Positions 5,923 to 7,927 of a DNA stretch of 7,927 nucleotides are shown here, piece after piece. The stretch lies in assembly GCA_003542935.1 (NCBI GenBank), contig DPJQ01000178.1, positions 1 to 7,927 of the forward strand. Direction: 5' to 3'. Numbering within the stretch: the first letter of the stretch is position 1; every line of letters starts with the position of its first letter. The notes under the pieces are model-generated. The model was not told where the DNA came from, ran no database searches, and worked only from the letters and a program-made list of their open reading frames with translations. A program made the position numbers and the translations under genes. The stretch comes from Lachnospiraceae bacterium (GTDB taxonomy: Bacteria; Bacillota; Clostridia; Lachnospirales; Lachnospiraceae).

Positions 5923-7776
5923 TTAGTATTTATCCATATCATTCACAAACTCACCGCTGAAGCTCGGGGCCGAAGAAACGGCATGAACCGTAGCGGGGGT
6001 GTGGACAGGAGCAGGAGCTGCAGGAGCGGAATAGCTGTAGCTGTCCGAATAATCCGGCTCCGGTGCGGGTGCGGCCACGGCCGGCTGGCTGGCCAGGGTG
6101 GGAGGCGTGTTTTTTAAGTGGAAACGGTTTACCAGGCTTTCCAGCTGGCTGGACTGGCTGAACAGCTCTTCGCTGGCTGCGGCACTCTGCTCGGCCGTAG
6201 CGGAATTCGTCTGAACCACGGAAGAGATCTGGTCGATCCCCTGGGTGATCTGGGAAATCCCCTCTGCCTGCATGTCGGAGGCCTGAGTGATTTTGGTCAT
6301 GTTTTCGGAAATCTGCTGTGCGCTTGTGACTACTTTTACCAGGGACTTCTGTGTATCCTCGGCAATCCGATTCCCCTCCGCTACCGCATTAAGTGAGTTG
6401 CCGATCAGTACCGTAGTATCTTTGGCAGCCTCGGCACTCTTGGAAGCCAGGCTCCGTACTTCGTCAGCCACAACGGCAAAGCCCTTGCCGGCCTCCCCTG
6501 CACGGGCGGCCTCCACGGCGGCATTCAGCGCAAGGATATTGGTCTGGAAAGCGATATCTTCTATGGTTTTAATGATTTTCTCGATTTCACTGGAGCAATC
6601 GTTAATCTTGGTCATGGCCTCCATCATGGATGCCATCATCGCGTTACTGCTATCCAGTTCGCTGCCGGTTTCGGAAATCAGCCCGTTGATGTCGCGTGCG
6701 TTCTGGGCCGTATGTGTAACCTGTACGGACAGGTCGTTCAATGTGGCCGCCAGCTCTTCCACGGAGCTCGCCTGTTCTGTAGCGCCCTGGCTCAGGGCCT
6801 GGGCGCCGCTGGACACCTGGTCAGAACCGCTGGCTACCTGGGCAGCGGCATCATTCAGACGGGTCAGCGTATCGTTCAGAGAATCGGCAATCTTGTTGCC
6901 GGAGGCCTTGATGGATTCAAATTCTCCGAGATAATCCATATCGAATTCTATGGACAGATCGCCGGAAGCCAGGGAATCCAGTTTGGAACAAATATGCTCG
7001 ATATAGCCGGATAAAGTTTTCAGGACGAAGCGCAGATTCTCGGCCAGCTGCCCCAGTTCGTCTTTGGACTCATAAACGACCTCCGAATGCATATTGCCCT
7101 CGGCCATTGCTTTTACGGCCGTCTCAATTTCGATGATCGGGTAGGTGATTGCCCGGATGATCCGGAAGATCAGAATAAGCGCAAAGACGATACATACGGC
7201 GGCGAGAACAAAAAACGCTGTCTGGCACAGTTTTTTGACGGACATGCCGGAGTTGTAATATTCTGTTGCGCTGGCTTCGGCGCTGGCGATCGCTTCATCT
7301 AAAAAATCGTAAAGCGTATTGCAGGCAGTCAGGTATTCACCGCCAATGATGGCGATGGCTCCGTCTTTGTCACCGCTTTTGAGAAGAGACACGGCATCCT
7401 GTCTGGCAGTAGCTGTCTGCTGGCCTGCGGTCTCGATGGACTGAAGCAAAGATGTGTCTCCGTCGTAGCAGGCTTTAAACTCGTCAAGATCCGCGCTGCG
7501 TCTGGCAGCCGTCTCATCAATATTAGACAGAATTGCCGTAAGCTGTGTCTCGTCTGCGGAGTAGGCACGGAACAGATCGAGCTGGATCTCCTGGGTGGCG
7601 GATTGCACCTCCAGGGCATAGTGCATCATCGGGTAGGGGGTCGCGTAAAAACGCTCCAGGCCATTGGCCACGCTGCTCAGCCCGACAAAAGCGGCTATTA
7701 CGGTGATCAGGTAGAAGATCATCATTATGCCGTAGGTAAGAAACAGTTTGCTTCTTATTCTTAGATTCCTAAACAC
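5923..7776 (-). CDS. Methyl-accepting chemotaxis protein (transmembrane chemoreceptor)
   Basis: Membrane chemoreceptor that passes a ligand signal to CheW/CheA and is tuned by CheR/CheB methylation. It has 617 residues from GTG 7776, with AGAGGAGG 8 nt upstream. Visible in order: short basic N-terminus, TM1 (about 12-35), an extracellular helical sensor of four-helix-bundle MCP type (about 36-183), TM2 (about 185-208), HAMP (about 206-259), a second HAMP-like segment (260-308, SLASGDLSIEF), a methylation helix (GATEQASSVEELAATL, 331-346), the highly conserved hairpin tip (IAFQTNILALNAAVEAARAG, 408-427, then KGFAVVADEVR, 431-441), a second methylation helix (ATAEQSAAASEELFSQ, 526-541) and a Pro/Ala/Ser/Tyr-rich tail (554-617) ending NDMDKY. 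All core elements are present and there is no sign of truncation. The ligand cannot be told from sequence. It is monocistronic, with its own terminator. Confidence 0.97.
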   Translation of the reverse strand: MFRNLRIRSKLFLTYGIMMIFYLITVIAAFVGLSSVANGLERFYATPYPMMHYALEVQSATQEIQLDLFRAYSADETQLTAILSNIDETAARRSADLDEFKACYDGDTSLLQSIETAGQQTATARQDAVSLLKSGDKDGAIAIIGGEYLTACNTLYDFLDEAIASAEASATEYYNSGMSVKKLCQTAFFVLAAVCIVFALILIFRIIRAITYPIIEIETAVKAMAEGNMHSEVVYESKDELGQLAENLRFVLKTLSGYIEHICSKLDSLASGDLSIEFDMDYLGEFESIKASGNKIADSLNDTLTRLNDAAAQVASGSDQVSSGAQALSQGATEQASSVEELAATLNDLSVQVTHTAQNARDINGLISETGSELDSSNAMMASMMEAMTKINDCSSEIEKIIKTIEDIAFQTNILALNAAVEAARAGEAGKGFAVVADEVRSLASKSAEAAKDTTVLIGNSLNAVAEGNRIAEDTQKSLVKVVTSAQQISENMTKITQASDMQAEGISQITQGIDQISSVVQTNSATAEQSAAASEELFSQSSQLESLVNRFHLKNTPPTLASQPAVAAPAPEPDYSDSYSYSAPAAPAPVHTPATVHAVSSAPSFSGEFVNDMDKY

Positions 7777-7784
7777 CTCTAATT

Positions 7785-7792
7785 CCTCCTCT
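7785..7792 (-). promoter_or_regulatory. Ribosome binding site of the chemoreceptor (GTG start)
   Basis: On the - strand AGAGGAGG lies 8 nt before GTG 7776, a near-perfect Shine-Dalgarno sequence that supports the GTG codon as start. Its upstream half falls inside an inverted repeat (7789-7818) that could pair over it. Confidence 0.8.
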
Positions 7793-7818
7793 ATGTAAAA
7801 CTATATTTACTTATAGAG
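7789..7818 (-). promoter_or_regulatory. Inverted repeat overlapping the chemoreceptor ribosome binding site
   Basis: CTCTATGTAAA (7789-7799) pairs with TTTAC-TT-ATAGAG (7806-7818): 11 pairs, a 2-nt bulge and a 6-nt loop (ACTATA). In the - strand RNA its 3' arm ends inside AGAGGAGG, so folding could hide part of the Shine-Dalgarno. The stem is AU-rich and may be weak, and it could equally be a DNA operator. The inverted repeat is visible; its function is inference. Confidence 0.4.
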
Positions 7819-7819
7819 C

Positions 7820-7849
7820 TATTTAATAACGGATTGGAACAATTGTAAA
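7820..7849 (-). promoter_or_regulatory. Candidate promoter upstream of the chemoreceptor
   Basis: On the - strand TTTACA (7849-7844) is followed after 18 nt by TAAATA (7825-7820), a moderate match to the housekeeping consensus in an AT-rich stretch. The predicted start (near 7813) would fall inside the inverted repeat at 7789-7818, which weakens either this promoter or the RNA-hairpin reading. An alternative -10 (TATAAG, 7815-7810) has no good -35. Confidence 0.3.
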
Positions 7850-7927
7850 TATCTAATTCATAGAAGAAAACACATTTACCATGGGAGAATATATTACCAA
7901 AGCCAATAATTGGTTAATTAAAGTTTA

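Noticed and set aside
6287..6934. + strand open frame antisense to the chemoreceptor signalling domain
   Set aside because: It is a low-complexity Ser/Ala/Leu-rich translation caused by the repetitive codon pattern of the chemoreceptor coiled coil.
7826..7832. CCGTTAT on the - strand upstream of the chemoreceptor, one mismatch from a sigmaD -10
   Set aside because: No matching TAAA element about 15 nt upstream, so I did not call a flagellar-sigma promoter.
7903..7913. Short inverted repeat CCAAT-A-ATTGG near the right end
   Set aside because: A 5-bp arm length is common by chance in AT-rich DNA and it is not placed on a recognisable promoter.

Overview
The window looks like a chromosomal motility and chemotaxis locus of a motile anaerobic Firmicute, most likely a Clostridia/Lachnospiraceae-type organism. 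This rests on the flagellin type, the strong AGGAG-type ribosome binding sites, the use of both ATG and GTG starts, moderately GC-rich coding DNA with AT-rich intergenic DNA, and the CgeB-like and TPR-containing glycosyltransferases beside flagellin. The species cannot be fixed from sequence reading alone.

Layout. (1) Positions 1-720 (+) hold the 3' part of a flagellin gene, cut by the window edge and followed by a strong Rho-independent terminator (763-799). (2) Positions 852-4127 (+) hold two co-directional glycosyltransferase genes: a GT2-type (GT-A) enzyme with a very long helical/TPR-like C-terminal half, then a CgeB-like GT-B enzyme with a GTG start. They are 66 bp apart with no terminator between them and probably form one unit. 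(3) Positions 4162-5742 (-) hold a convergent gene for a 526-residue protein. Its C-terminal half resembles the fucosyltransferase (GT11/GT23/NodZ/O-FucT) superfamily, and its N-terminus looks like a degenerate pair of CBS modules. It has its own well-formed sigma70-type promoter (TTGCAA-17-TATAAT). (4) Positions 5873-5913 hold an 18-bp-stem bidirectional terminator. (5) Positions 5923-7776 (-) hold a complete transmembrane methyl-accepting chemotaxis protein with a GTG start, followed by an AT-rich upstream region that runs to the window end.

How the parts may work together (inference). The flagellin is compact, with a short Ser/Thr-rich central region. Glycosyltransferase genes directly downstream of flagellin genes are commonly flagellin O-glycosylation enzymes, so the GT2/TPR and CgeB-like proteins are the best candidates to build a glycan on this filament. 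The fucosyltransferase-like protein may add or cap a sugar but is separately transcribed. The chemoreceptor completes a motility neighbourhood.

The most interesting items are the CBS-like plus fucosyltransferase-like fusion with a variant GDP-binding motif, the large helical half of the GT2 enzyme, the flagellin terminator that may set flagellin/glycosyltransferase stoichiometry, and a hairpin overlapping the chemoreceptor ribosome binding site. I saw no CRISPR array, tRNA, rRNA, insertion sequence or phage element.
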